NCBI GenBank assembly: GCA_016214125.1
Contig: JACRPC010000044.1
Coordinates: forward strand, 58,355-122,354
DNA: 64,000 nucleotides
Origin: Rhodospirillales bacterium
GTDB lineage: Bacteria > Pseudomonadota > Alphaproteobacteria > Rhodospirillales > WMHbin7
Reading direction: 5' to 3'
In this document: in pieces, positions 15,906-25,042 of the stretch
Layout: every line of letters begins with the position of its first letter
Numbering within the stretch: position 1 is the first letter of the stretch
Translations under genes and position numbers: made by a program
The notes under the pieces: model-generated
The model's database searches: none
What the model was told of the DNA's origin: nothing
What the model saw: the letters and a program-made list of their open reading frames with translations, nothing else

Positions 15906-18019
15906 ACCTTGCCCACCCGGCAGAGCAGGGCGCGGAGCTGATAGGTGCCCATCGCCGGATCGTAGGGCGGGCCGTTGTCGGTGAGCAGATTGGCGTTGGA
16001 CTGCCACACGCCATATTCGGGCGCCGGCTGATCGGGGAACCACCAGCCATGCTCGGCGTTGACGACGCGCGGATCGATGCCGTCGGACAGCTTGGCGCGC
16101 TGCTTCATCTTGCCCCGCCTGGTCTCGATCCACATCCAATCGCCCTCGCCAATGCCGAAACGCTTGGCGGTCTCGGGATGGATTTCCGCCTTGGGATCGC
16201 GATAGGCCCGGCGCAACTTGGCGATCTGGCGATGCTCGGAATTGAAATAGAAGGGAATCCGCCCGCCGGTGGTCAACACCAGCGGAAAGTCCTGGGCAAG
16301 ATCGGGCCGTGACAGCGGGCTTTCCGGCGGCTCCTGATAATTGGGCAGCGGGTCGTAGCCCATCGCCTCCAGCCGGGTGGAATAAAGCTCGATCTTGCCG
16401 GTCGGCGTTTTGAAGCCGTCGGTTTCGTATTTGCGGTAGCGGAAGGGCACCTTGACGAAGCCCTTCTCGGTCAGTTGGGCGAAATCGATGCCCAGCCCTT
16501 CCTTGAGCTGCTGATCGAGCACCTCGATCACCGATTCCTTGCCGACCGGCAGGTCCATGCGCCGCGCCAACTCGACGAAGATTTCCTCGTCCGATTTGCA
16601 TTCACCGACCCGCACCACCTTCTGCTGGCCCAAAACGACATTGCCGGCGATGGTGGGCAGGCCGGCGATCTGGTCGAGTTCCGGCCAGGAGGCAGCGGGC
16701 AGCACGATGTCGGCCAGTTCGGCGGTCGGCGTCATGAACAGATCGGCGTTGACCATGAAATCGACTTTGGTCAGCGATTCGAGAACCTGGCTGGAGTTGG
16801 CGTAGGTGGTGAGCGTGTTGTTGCCGAAAACCAAAAACGCCTTGATCGGATAAGGCTTGCCGGTGCGCATGGCCTCCAGCAGCGTCGGAATATGGGCGGC
16901 CGGCAGCGCCGCCCCCTCGCCGCCCAGCATCTTGAAGCGGTCGGCGCCCAGGCGCTTGGCGCTGGCCTCGGGCGTCAGATTCTCGATCAGGCTGGGGAAA
17001 CGGCCGATGCCGTGCATGCCGAACACCATGCCGCCCGGCACGTCGATGTCGCCCGTCAGCACCGGCAGCATCGAGATGGCGCGCACGGTCTGGATGCAGT
17101 TGGGCGTGTGCTCGATGGCGCAGCCCCACTCCAGAATCCCCGGCCGGGTCTGAGCGTAGAGGCGAGCCGCGGCACGGATGAGATCGGCCGAAACCCAGGT
17201 GAGCGGCTCGGCCCATTCCGGCGTCATGGTCTTGACCCGCTCGGCCAGGGCGTCGAAGCCGTGCGTCCAGCGCGCCACGAAAGCCTGGTCGTAGAGTTTC
17301 TCGCCGATGATGACGTTCAACATCGCCAGCGCCAGCGCGTCATCGGCGCCTGGGCGCACCCGAAGCCACAGATCGGCCTTCTCGGCCAGTTCGGTCTTGC
17401 GCGGATCGACGACGATGATCTTCGGATTGGCGGCCAGCGAATCGCGGACGTTGAAGCGGGTTTCGCCGTCCGGGCCGGAATGGACCGGATTGTGACCCCA
17501 GTAGAGAATCACCTTGGCCGGCACCTCGCCGGTGAAATCGCAGACCGGCAGATCGCCCATGGTCTGGACGCAGGTGTTGACCCGGGGATGGAAGCATTGG
17601 GCAAAGCCGGGCTCGCACCAGTTGGGCGTGCCCATGGCGTGGCCGAAGCGCGACACCCAGCGGATATGGTGCCGCCCCGTGCCGGTGCCGAGCGCGATCG
17701 ACCAGGGGCCGAATTCCTTGCGGATGGCATTCAGACGCTGGGCGATCTCGTCCAGCGCGGCATCCCAACTGATGCGTTCCCACTGACCCGATCCGCGCGG
17801 GCCCTTGCGGCGCCGCGGATAATGCAGGCGATCGGGGTGATAGACGAGATCGCGGGTGACGGCGCCGATCGGGCAGAGCCGGCCCTTGTTCAGGGGCGAG
17901 TTGGGATCGCCCTCGACCTTGACCAGCACGCCATCCTCGACATGCATGAGGGCGCCGCAACCGCCATGGCAGCTTCGGCAGACGCTTTTCAATATTTTCT
18001 TCGCCATGTCCGTTTCCAT
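15902..18019 (-). CDS. Molybdopterin (Mo/W-bis-MGD) oxidoreductase, acetylene-hydratase-like clade
   Basis: A 705-residue DMSO-reductase-superfamily catalytic subunit. The N-terminal 4Fe-4S site is CRSCHGGCG plus Cys in GRLCPIGAV. The central region has GTPNWCEPGFAQC, where a Cys could ligate the metal, and the C-terminal MGD domain starts at TPTGKIELYSTRLEAMGYDP, close to the corresponding block of Pelobacter acetylene hydratase; RWERISW-type spacing also matches. No Tat signal is seen, so the enzyme is cytoplasmic. No FeS or membrane partner subunit is nearby, which fits a stand-alone hydratase- or formate-dehydrogenase-like enzyme. Substrate cannot be named. A second in-frame start at 18007 (MAKKILK) has a better upstream purine tract and may be the true one. 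Confidence 0.8.
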   Translation of the reverse strand: METDMAKKILKSVCRSCHGGCGALMHVEDGVLVKVEGDPNSPLNKGRLCPIGAVTRDLVYHPDRLHYPRRRKGPRGSGQWERISWDAALDEIAQRLNAIRKEFGPWSIALGTGTGRHHIRWVSRFGHAMGTPNWCEPGFAQCFHPRVNTCVQTMGDLPVCDFTGEVPAKVILYWGHNPVHSGPDGETRFNVRDSLAANPKIIVVDPRKTELAEKADLWLRVRPGADDALALAMLNVIIGEKLYDQAFVARWTHGFDALAERVKTMTPEWAEPLTWVSADLIRAAARLYAQTRPGILEWGCAIEHTPNCIQTVRAISMLPVLTGDIDVPGGMVFGMHGIGRFPSLIENLTPEASAKRLGADRFKMLGGEGAALPAAHIPTLLEAMRTGKPYPIKAFLVFGNNTLTTYANSSQVLESLTKVDFMVNADLFMTPTAELADIVLPAASWPELDQIAGLPTIAGNVVLGQQKVVRVGECKSDEEIFVELARRMDLPVGKESVIEVLDQQLKEGLGIDFAQLTEKGFVKVPFRYRKYETDGFKTPTGKIELYSTRLEAMGYDPLPNYQEPPESPLSRPDLAQDFPLVLTTGGRIPFYFNSEHRQIAKLRRAYRDPKAEIHPETAKRFGIGEGDWMWIETRRGKMKQRAKLSDGIDPRVVNAEHGWWFPDQPAPEYGVWQSNANLLTDNGPPYDPAMGTYQLRALLCRVGKV

Positions 18020-18378
18020 GAACCCTTAAGCCTAAATTCGGCTGTGACGGATCAATCTTCGTGCCAGCGACCCGTCGGGTAAACAGATAAAATCGTTAAG
18101 GATATTCAATATATTATACCCGCTGGCGGCCATAGGAGGCCCTGGCGCCGCGCTTCGGTGCGATACATTTGTATCATTGTGGGACGTTGGCGTTCCCGGC
18201 GATCCCGTTTTGGCCGGCACGCCGCCCTCAAACGCCATTCATCGTCAACGAGCCGCATGCGGCCTGCCCGACGGCAAATTTAACGAATTGTAATCATCGC
18301 ATAATCCGCGATTGTTGGCTGCGGAAAAATCCGTCAAACTCTAACGCGATCGATTTGGCGTTCCCATCGTAAGCGGTC
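18020..18378 (+). promoter_or_regulatory. Intergenic region between divergent molybdo-enzyme and heme-sensor kinase genes
   Basis: This 359-bp gap holds no supportable gene. On the minus strand a perfect TATAAT lies at 18118-18113, about 95 bp before the molybdo-enzyme start, but no -35 is visible, which suggests an activator-dependent promoter. A perfect palindrome GATACA-TT-TGTATC lies at 18162-18175 and could be an operator of a TetR- or MarR-type regulator. The stretch from about 18275 to 18365 is AT-richer than its surroundings and probably contains the kinase promoter. Confidence 0.4.
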
Positions 18379-20259
18379 ATGAATTCTGCATCGCCCCCAG
18401 TCGCATCGGTGATCGACCGTCTTAGCCGGCGTACGGCCTCGGCGACGATCGGCGGCTGGGGTGTCATCGCCGCCTTGACCTGGAGCATCGTTCTTCTGGG
18501 ATCGCTGGGTTGGAGCATCGCCACTCTGCGCGGCCAGATGATGGAATTGGCAAAGATCGAAGCCCGAGCCAATTTCAACAAGGACCAAGCCTTCCGCATC
18601 TGGGCCACCCGCCATGGTGGCGTCTACGTGCCCGTCGATGAGCGGACGCCCGCCAGCCCCTACATGGCACACATACCCGAGCGCGACGTGCTGACCCCGT
18701 CCGGGGTTCGCCTGACTCTGATGAATCCAGCCTACATGCTGCGCCAGATGATGGAGGAATTCGCCGAGCTTTATGGCGTCAAGGGCCGCATCACCAGCAC
18801 CAACCCTCTTCGCCCGGAAAACGCCGCCGACGAATGGGAACGTGCGGCGCTCGATGCCTTCTCCACCGGACTCGAGGAGGTTTCGGCGATCACCGACATC
18901 GACGGCCAGCCGCATTTGCGCCTGATGCGGCCGATGGTGACCTATGCGGAATGCCTGAAATGCCACGCCCATCAAGGCTACCGGGAAGGCGATATCCGGG
19001 GCGGCGTGGGAATCATCGTGCCGTTGGCGCCCTATCTCCGCCAGCAGGATCAAACCGTGCGCATGCTGGCCTACTCCTATGGCGGCATCTGGTTGCTTGG
19101 CCTCGGTCTGATCGTCTTCGCCAGCGAAAGCGCCAAGGCGCGCGCCCGCGAACACCAGACCTCGGAAATGCGGCTGCGCGAAAGCGAGCGGCGTCTGCAA
19201 GGCATCGTCGCCCATTCCAGCGCCATCATCTTCCTCAAGGACGCCCAGGGCCGCTTCGAGCTTGTCAACCACAGTTGGGAAATCCTCACCGGCAAGACCG
19301 GCGACGAGGTCTACGGCAAGACCGACCACGATGTCTTCCCGCCCGAAACGGCCGACCGCTTTGTTATCCACGATCGCCAGGTGATGCAATCGGGCCAACC
19401 CCTGATCTGCGAGGAGGCCGTCCACCACGCCGACGGCCTCCACACCTACATGGTGGTCAAGTTTCCCATTCTCGGCCCCGATGGCGCCGTGCAGGGCCTG
19501 TGCGGTATCGCGTCCGACATTTCCAACCGCAAGCAGATGGAAGAGGCGCTGCGGCGCTCGAACGCCGAGCTTGAGCAGTTCGCCTACGTCGCCAGCCACG
19601 ATTTGCGCGAACCGTTGCGGATGATCAATTCCTTCCTCACCCTTCTTGAGCGCCACATGGCGGGCCGGCTCGATGCCGAAGAGCGCGATTATCTGCGCTT
19701 CGCCCGTGAGGGTGCCACCCGGCTCGATCGCCTGGTGCTCGATCTGCTCGACTATTCCCGCGTTGGCCAGGCGAATCAGCCGGCGCAGCCGGTCGATTCC
19801 CGCGAAGCCCTGGACACCGCGCTTTCCCATCTTCGGCCGGCGATCGAGGAAAGCAGCGTCACGCTCGCCCTGGCCGCCACGATGCCCTGGGTCAGCGCCA
19901 ACGCCGACGAGTTGGCCCGCCTGTTCCAGAACCTGATCGGCAACGCCATCAAGTACCGCGAGCCGGAGCGGCCGCTGAAGGTCGTGCTGACCACGGCGCG
20001 CAAGGACAGTTTCTGGGAATTCGCCATCGCCGACAACGGCATTGGCATTCCGCCCGAACAGCGCGAGCGGGTCTTCCGCATCTTCCAGCGCCTGCATGGG
20101 CGCGAGGCCTATGGCGGCGGGTCCGGAATCGGTCTGGCGATCTGCAAAAAGATCGTCGAGCGCCATGGCGGAAGGCTGTGGATCGACGAAACGGGATCGG
20201 AAATCGGCACCGCCTTCCGCTTCACGCTTCCGGCGATCGATTTCGATCCGGGGTTATAG
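18379..20259 (+). CDS. Sensor histidine kinase with periplasmic CXXCH (heme-type) domain and PAS
   Basis: A 626-residue kinase. TM1 spans about residues 26-48 and TM2 about 220-242. The periplasmic domain between them belongs to the DUF3365/Tll0287-like type and has CLKCH (residues 192-196), a c-type heme attachment motif, preceded by the family-typical SGVRLTLMNPAYMLRQMM segment. A PAS domain (about 265-385, AIIFLKDAQGRFELVNHSWE), a HisKA domain with the phospho-acceptor in YVASHDLREPLRM, and a HATPase domain with QNLIGNAIKY, ADNGIGIP and GSGIGLAICKKIV follow. The sensor half suggests redox, NO or O2 sensing through heme. No response regulator is adjacent, so it is an orphan kinase. Confidence 0.88.
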   Translation: MNSASPPVASVIDRLSRRTASATIGGWGVIAALTWSIVLLGSLGWSIATLRGQMMELAKIEARANFNKDQAFRIWATRHGGVYVPVDERTPASPYMAHIPERDVLTPSGVRLTLMNPAYMLRQMMEEFAELYGVKGRITSTNPLRPENAADEWERAALDAFSTGLEEVSAITDIDGQPHLRLMRPMVTYAECLKCHAHQGYREGDIRGGVGIIVPLAPYLRQQDQTVRMLAYSYGGIWLLGLGLIVFASESAKARAREHQTSEMRLRESERRLQGIVAHSSAIIFLKDAQGRFELVNHSWEILTGKTGDEVYGKTDHDVFPPETADRFVIHDRQVMQSGQPLICEEAVHHADGLHTYMVVKFPILGPDGAVQGLCGIASDISNRKQMEEALRRSNAELEQFAYVASHDLREPLRMINSFLTLLERHMAGRLDAEERDYLRFAREGATRLDRLVLDLLDYSRVGQANQPAQPVDSREALDTALSHLRPAIEESSVTLALAATMPWVSANADELARLFQNLIGNAIKYREPERPLKVVLTTARKDSFWEFAIADNGIGIPPEQRERVFRIFQRLHGREAYGGGSGIGLAICKKIVERHGGRLWIDETGSEIGTAFRFTLPAIDFDPGL

Positions 20260-21606
20260 GGCGCCGTCGCCGAAAAACCGGATGACGCCCCTTCCGGCGT
20301 TCTTGGCGGCGTACATCGCCTTGTCGGCGCATTCGGTGAGAGTTTCCAGATCCTGGGCGTCGAGCGGATAGAGCGCCAGACCGATGCTGGCGCCGATCGA
20401 GCGCGCGGCCCTGCCCAGATCGATGGCGGTGTTCAGGGATTCCATGATCTTGGTGGCCACCCGTTTGGCACCCGCCTTGTCGGCCAGATCTTCCAGCACC
20501 ACCACGAATTCGTCGCCGCCCACCCGGGCGACGGTGTCCATGGCGCGGACATGGCGGCGCAGCCTTTCGCCCACCTCGCGCAGCACATGGTCGCCGGCGG
20601 CGTGGCCGAACTCGTCGTTGATCGGCTTGAAGCGGTCGAGATCGACGAACATCAGGGCCAGCAGGCTCTTGTGGCGCCGGGCGCGCGTCAGCGCCTTTTC
20701 CAGCCGGTCGCCCAAGAGGTAGCGGTTGGGCAGGCCGGTCAGGTTGTCGTAATGCGCCATCTGGCGAATCAGCCGTTCCGCTTCCTTGCGTTTGGTGATG
20801 TCGCGGACGATGCCGGTGAAGCTCACCTTCTCGCCCTGGCGCATCTCGCGCACCGCCATTTCGAGCGGCACTTCCTGGCCGTCCTTGCGCTGGCCGACGG
20901 TCTCGATCTCGGCTTCCAGCGCCTGCAGCCAATCGCCCGCCAGCTCGTCTTCGGTATGGCCGTCCAGCCGTCCGGTGTAGGGCGTGGGGATCATGGTCTT
21001 CAGGCTCTTCCCCAGCACCTCGGACGCGGTAAAGCCGAAGATCTTCTCGGCCGCCGGATTGAAGGATTCGATCAGGCCCTGCTTGTTGATGGTGATGATG
21101 CCGTCGGCCACCGTGTTGAGGATGCCCTCCAGGCGCTTTTCACGATCGTGAAGCGCCCGGGCGGCGCGCAGGTGCGCCGAGACGTCGCGGGCCTCGATCA
21201 GATAGAGCGGCGGCGGGCCGGAATCGGCATGGCTGACCCACAGTTCGACATCGACCTCGGTCTGGTCGTGGCGCAGGAACTTGGTCGAAATCAGGCCTTC
21301 TTCCTCGACGAAGATTTCCAGCCCCATCTCGATCAGATGGCGGTAGTCGGCGTGGAAGAACTGACCGAGATCGGCGCCCACCGCCTGATCGGCGCGAAGG
21401 CCAAGCAGCTTGAGACCGATCTGATTGAGATAGACGATGCGATTTTCCCGAACCAGGGCAACGAGATTGTGCAGGCGATCATAGGCCCGCCAGTCGGCGG
21501 CCGCCGACTCCCGCTCGCCCATCGTGGCTCTTATTTTGCCGGTCTGCCGAGATACCATTATCGAGTTCAACCCGCTCGCACCGAATTTTGAGCTACGATA
21601 GGTCAT
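20254..21606 (-). CDS. PAS-PAS diguanylate cyclase
   Basis: A 450-residue cytoplasmic protein with no membrane segment. Two PAS-type sensor regions (about residues 35-150 and 155-270, the second including TVADGIITINKQGLIESFNP) precede a GGDEF domain (about 285-450). The active site is intact, VARVGGDEFVVV, and an inhibitory I-site RAMD lies five residues before it, so the enzyme should make c-di-GMP and be product-inhibited. There is no EAL domain. Alternative starts at residues 18 and 29 would remove a non-conserved N-terminus. The stop overlaps the converging kinase by 6 bp. Confidence 0.9.
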   Translation of the reverse strand: MTYRSSKFGASGLNSIMVSRQTGKIRATMGERESAAADWRAYDRLHNLVALVRENRIVYLNQIGLKLLGLRADQAVGADLGQFFHADYRHLIEMGLEIFVEEEGLISTKFLRHDQTEVDVELWVSHADSGPPPLYLIEARDVSAHLRAARALHDREKRLEGILNTVADGIITINKQGLIESFNPAAEKIFGFTASEVLGKSLKTMIPTPYTGRLDGHTEDELAGDWLQALEAEIETVGQRKDGQEVPLEMAVREMRQGEKVSFTGIVRDITKRKEAERLIRQMAHYDNLTGLPNRYLLGDRLEKALTRARRHKSLLALMFVDLDRFKPINDEFGHAAGDHVLREVGERLRRHVRAMDTVARVGGDEFVVVLEDLADKAGAKRVATKIMESLNTAIDLGRAARSIGASIGLALYPLDAQDLETLTECADKAMYAAKNAGRGVIRFFGDGAL

Positions 21607-21669
21607 TTCCTCCGCTTGGCAAGCGCGATTGTTGATCCGTCGATTATGGCAAAATATGACGCGGGCAGC

Positions 21670-22587
21670 CTAACGGGCCATCTTTTTCACCCGCTCGACA
21701 TGCCCGCCCAGATCGGCAGCACCCAACAAGCGCTCGCAATGACGAAACCAGGCGATCGCACCTTTTTCGCGCCGCTCGCCATCTTCACCGGCCGCCAAAC
21801 GCGCCAGATGGTGAATCGTCCAATAGAAACTGACCACGACTTTGTAGAGGGCCATGCGCGACACTCCGGGATCGTCGGGCCGCTCGAAATAGGCTTCGAT
21901 CAAGGCCTGATCCTGCTCGGCCTTGAATCCGGCCTGGGCCGCCAGCCCGCCCAATTCCCAATGCGGATCGGCCATCGCCGCGCATTGCCAATCGACGATC
22001 TGGATGCGCGAGCCGCAATCGATGTAGTTCTCCGGAATGGGATCGTTGTGGCAGGGCGCGGGCGCCACCGGCGCCGCCTCGAGAAATCGGCGCAGCGCCA
22101 TCACCGCCCTCTCGATACGCGGCACCGCCGCAAAAAGCCCGCCCGGCGTGTTCTCGATCGATTTGCGATTGCGGTCGAGCCGCGTGTAAAGCGTGTGCCC
22201 CGAGCGAAACGGCGTCGCGCCATGCAGGATCTTCAGCGCCCGGCCGGCACGCTTGACCGCCTCGCGGTCCTTGAAGCGATCGTTGTCCATGGTGCGGCCG
22301 ACGATGTAGCGGTACAGCAAGGAACCATCGTCGTAATCGAAATGCAGAATTTCCGGCCCGACGCCGACGCGGGCGGCGGCGCGGGCGTTGTGCGCTTCGT
22401 CCTCGTAGTGATTGGGATGATCGGGAATCCGCCGCCCCATGCGATAGACGAAGCGCTCGCTGTCATACTCGACCAGGAACAGGGTGTTGTGTTGCCCGCC
22501 TTCCAGGGCGTGGATGCGGAAGGCCTCCACCCGCGCCTTGGCGAAGCGGGGGATGCGGCGCAACTGGACGAGCACCGAGTTTTCCAT
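21670..22587 (-). CDS. Choline/ethanolamine kinase-like phosphotransferase
   Basis: A 305-residue kinase-like protein. The start at 22587 (MENSVLVQLRRIP) is used because the frame further upstream overlaps the neighbouring gene and shows no family similarity. Two signatures are clear: the Brenner loop CHNDPIPENYID, with HxDxxxxN catalytic residues, and the choline-kinase motif IVDWQCAAMADPHWELGGL, whose DW supplies the metal-binding Asp. LicA-type and aminoglycoside phosphotransferases share the fold. The substrate could be choline, ethanolamine or a sugar amine. It lies 43 bp downstream of the FAD-oxidase gene and probably shares its transcript. Confidence 0.82.
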   Translation of the reverse strand: MENSVLVQLRRIPRFAKARVEAFRIHALEGGQHNTLFLVEYDSERFVYRMGRRIPDHPNHYEDEAHNARAAARVGVGPEILHFDYDDGSLLYRYIVGRTMDNDRFKDREAVKRAGRALKILHGATPFRSGHTLYTRLDRNRKSIENTPGGLFAAVPRIERAVMALRRFLEAAPVAPAPCHNDPIPENYIDCGSRIQIVDWQCAAMADPHWELGGLAAQAGFKAEQDQALIEAYFERPDDPGVSRMALYKVVVSFYWTIHHLARLAAGEDGERREKGAIAWFRHCERLLGAADLGGHVERVKKMAR

Positions 22588-22630
22588 GGCGGCGATTATA
22601 CGATAAGCGGGCGTGGCGTCTTGGACAGAA

Positions 22631-24220
22631 TCATCTTGGAAGGATTGGCGCCCGGAAGGAAAAATTCGCCGGCGCCCGCGCCAGAACGCGCCCGGCGCGC
22701 TCGAGTTCGGAGCGCAGATTGGCGGGAAGATTGGCGGCACCGCCCACCGCCTTGACCAATTCCAGAATCGACGGCATGCCTTTTTCGCCGCCGGTGATTC
22801 GGTCCTGGGCACCGAGGGCACCGACCAATCCCGACAACAGTGTCTTCTTCAAACCCTCGATCTGCGCCCGCGCTTCGGCCAATCCGTCCTCGCCGCCTTC
22901 GGGCGCGGTCAGGATGACGCGGTGATGCGGATCGAGCCCGTGCGGGCTCAAATGACCATAGACCGACAGGCTGGACTCGATCGCCGCTCCGCTTTCCGCA
23001 AAGACCCGGCCGACGGCGTCGCGGTAATCCTGATAGACCGCCAGCACCCGGGCTATTCCCGCCGCATCGGGCGCTAGGACGATGTTGACGTCGGTCGAGA
23101 TCGACCAGGGCTTGAGCTTGCCCGGCCGCTTCACCCGCGCCTGGCTGCGGGCGATGTCGGGCGCGCCCTCGCGGATGGCGCGGAAGGATTCCATCTCGGC
23201 GCCCGACGAGAAGCCGACGCCAAAATCGATCGGCACGCCGCCGATGGTGCCGGTCTCCGCATTCATCAGCAAACCCAGCACCTCGTCGACCGGTCCGTTC
23301 GACCAGCCGGTCAGGCCGGCCAGCCAATCGGCGTTGGCGTAATCGCAAGCCTGGATCAGATTGCCGGCCTTGGCCTTGAGGGAATCGGGGGCCTGGGCGG
23401 CGAAACGCTCCAGCGCTTGGCGCCCGATCAGTTCGATGCCGTTGACGATGGTGCCTTCATCGACCGGGCCGGCCAACAGGCTACCCTCCTCGGGCAAGGA
23501 AAGCGCCGTCCAGGGATGCAGCGCCGCCAGGAAATCGGCCAGCCCATCGCCGTCGGTTCCGTGCACGGGCAGGACCAGGCCGAACTCGTTGGCGGGAGTC
23601 TCGAAATAGCGCAGGCGCAGCGCGCTGGCCATGCCGGTCCAGCCTTGCAGGCCCTCGATCTCGGCCGCGGCCGGGCCGCGCAACAGGCGCGGTCGGGTCT
23701 GGCCTTCCGCCAGCGCCACTTCGACGCAACTGGCCGAGGGCCGCAGGCGCAAGGGCCCCATGCCGCCGGTGGCGAGCACCCCGCCGGCCAGGGCCGAGCC
23801 GACGCTGGTGAGATCGATCAGCACCCGCACGCCCGGCCCCACCACATGCTCGAGAACAGCGTTGGCCTGCTCGAAGGTAAGCCCGGCGCCGATCGCCACC
23901 GTGGCGCTGGCCGAATCGATGGCGATTTGGTGGGGCTTCAAGGCATCCAGCGGCCGCTGGGCCTCGACCAGTTCCGGCTCGGCCGCCGCCTTGGGGCGGA
24001 TCGCCACCACGCCGGCAAAGCGCCCGTCGATTGCCGCCCGCTCATAGCCGAAGGCGTTGATGGCGCTGGTGAGCCCACCCGCCGGCAAAATGGCGTACTC
24101 GGCGGCGACCGCCTCCGCCACCGCCGCCACCAGATCGTCGGTCACCCACAAGCGCGCATCGAGCTTGCGTCCGCCATCGTCGGCGAGGTCGGCCTCGGGC
24201 AGGCGGGCGAGCGCGTTCAT
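22631..24220 (-). CDS. FAD-linked oxidase (PCMH-type), D-lactate/glycolate dehydrogenase-like
   Basis: A 529-residue flavoprotein. The N-terminal PCMH FAD domain includes ILPAGGLTSAINAFGYE and the segment VGPGVRVLIDLTSVGSALAG that lines the FAD phosphate. The C-terminal half corresponds to the FAD-oxidase C domain, but where glycolate oxidases and D-2-hydroxyacid dehydrogenases usually have GHxGDGNxH this protein has YGHLSPHGLDPHHR, so the metal/substrate site is altered. The substrate is therefore uncertain. It starts 10 bp after the hot-dog gene stop and precedes the choline-kinase-like gene, forming a likely three-gene operon. Confidence 0.78.
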   Translation of the reverse strand: MNALARLPEADLADDGGRKLDARLWVTDDLVAAVAEAVAAEYAILPAGGLTSAINAFGYERAAIDGRFAGVVAIRPKAAAEPELVEAQRPLDALKPHQIAIDSASATVAIGAGLTFEQANAVLEHVVGPGVRVLIDLTSVGSALAGGVLATGGMGPLRLRPSASCVEVALAEGQTRPRLLRGPAAAEIEGLQGWTGMASALRLRYFETPANEFGLVLPVHGTDGDGLADFLAALHPWTALSLPEEGSLLAGPVDEGTIVNGIELIGRQALERFAAQAPDSLKAKAGNLIQACDYANADWLAGLTGWSNGPVDEVLGLLMNAETGTIGGVPIDFGVGFSSGAEMESFRAIREGAPDIARSQARVKRPGKLKPWSISTDVNIVLAPDAAGIARVLAVYQDYRDAVGRVFAESGAAIESSLSVYGHLSPHGLDPHHRVILTAPEGGEDGLAEARAQIEGLKKTLLSGLVGALGAQDRITGGEKGMPSILELVKAVGGAANLPANLRSELERAGRVLARAPANFSFRAPILPR

Positions 24221-24230
24221 CCGATCCCGG

Positions 24231-24950
24231 TCAGGTGGGCACCTTGGCCGGATCGACCTCGATCCAGGTGGTGAAGGCCAGCCCGCGCACCCGTTCCTTC
24301 TCGTCGATCAGGGCGGCGCCGGTGAAGCGCTTGCGGCCCTCGGCGCCGGTCACCCAGGCGATCACCCGATAGAGCCGGTCGGCCAAAACCGAATCATCGA
24401 CCTTGGCCGCCATGCGTCCGGTGAGGAAGGCCGCTTGCCGATCGTCCTTGCGCAGGGCGATGGCGCCGATGCAATCGAGCGCCGCCCACAGAAACGGCTT
24501 GGGCAGAAAGCTGCGGGCGTCGCCAAGATCGTAGCGCGGCCGCCAGGCGGCCGCGGCCATTTTTTCCGGGCCGGGCACCGGGCCGCTCATCACATGCAGA
24601 CCGTCGGGATGGAAGCGCCCGCAGCCGAAGCACCAGGCGAAGGGACTGCCCTCGCCGCAGCCTCCGGTGGCGCTGATCGCTTCGCAGGTTTTTGGATCGG
24701 GCGCCTTGGGCACGTCGAGCGCCAACACGAAGGGCTGGGCCTCGGCGATCAGGCTGTCGCCGTCCATCAGCGCCAATTTCGCGTCCGGACTTTCCACCAC
24801 CGCCAGCGGCGTCGCCAAAGGCGAGGGCTTGCGAAAGGTGACGGCCACGGTGCGGCCGGCCAGCCCGGCCAGCAGGCCGCCGACATACCCGCCATTGCCC
24901 GACTGGCGCGGACCGTTGAAACGCGGCGCGATGGTGATGGTTTCGGCCAT
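24231..24950 (-). CDS. Hypothetical protein, hot-dog (thioesterase-like) fold suspected
   Basis: A 239-residue cytoplasmic protein. The N-terminal block FNGPRQSGNGGYVGGLLAGL and the C-terminal TGRMAAKVDDSVLADRLYRV resemble acyl-CoA thioesterase/hot-dog proteins, where an N/D-G-G-x-x-G turn enters the central helix. A Cys-rich patch CFGCGRFHPDGLHV in the middle is characteristic of one uncharacterised subgroup. The catalytic Asp/Gln pair of TesB is not obvious. It is first in the operon with the FAD oxidase and choline-kinase-like genes. The fold assignment is an inference from pattern reading. Confidence 0.55.
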   Translation of the reverse strand: MAETITIAPRFNGPRQSGNGGYVGGLLAGLAGRTVAVTFRKPSPLATPLAVVESPDAKLALMDGDSLIAEAQPFVLALDVPKAPDPKTCEAISATGGCGEGSPFAWCFGCGRFHPDGLHVMSGPVPGPEKMAAAAWRPRYDLGDARSFLPKPFLWAALDCIGAIALRKDDRQAAFLTGRMAAKVDDSVLADRLYRVIAWVTGAEGRKRFTGAALIDEKERVRGLAFTTWIEVDPAKVPT

Positions 24951-25042
24951 GAGTCCTCCGCGTCGATGCCAAACCCATCCGATCTTGGCCTGCGTTGCCG
25001 AAGGACGGAAGGGGGAATATCATCGCCGGGATCGGAGGTGTC

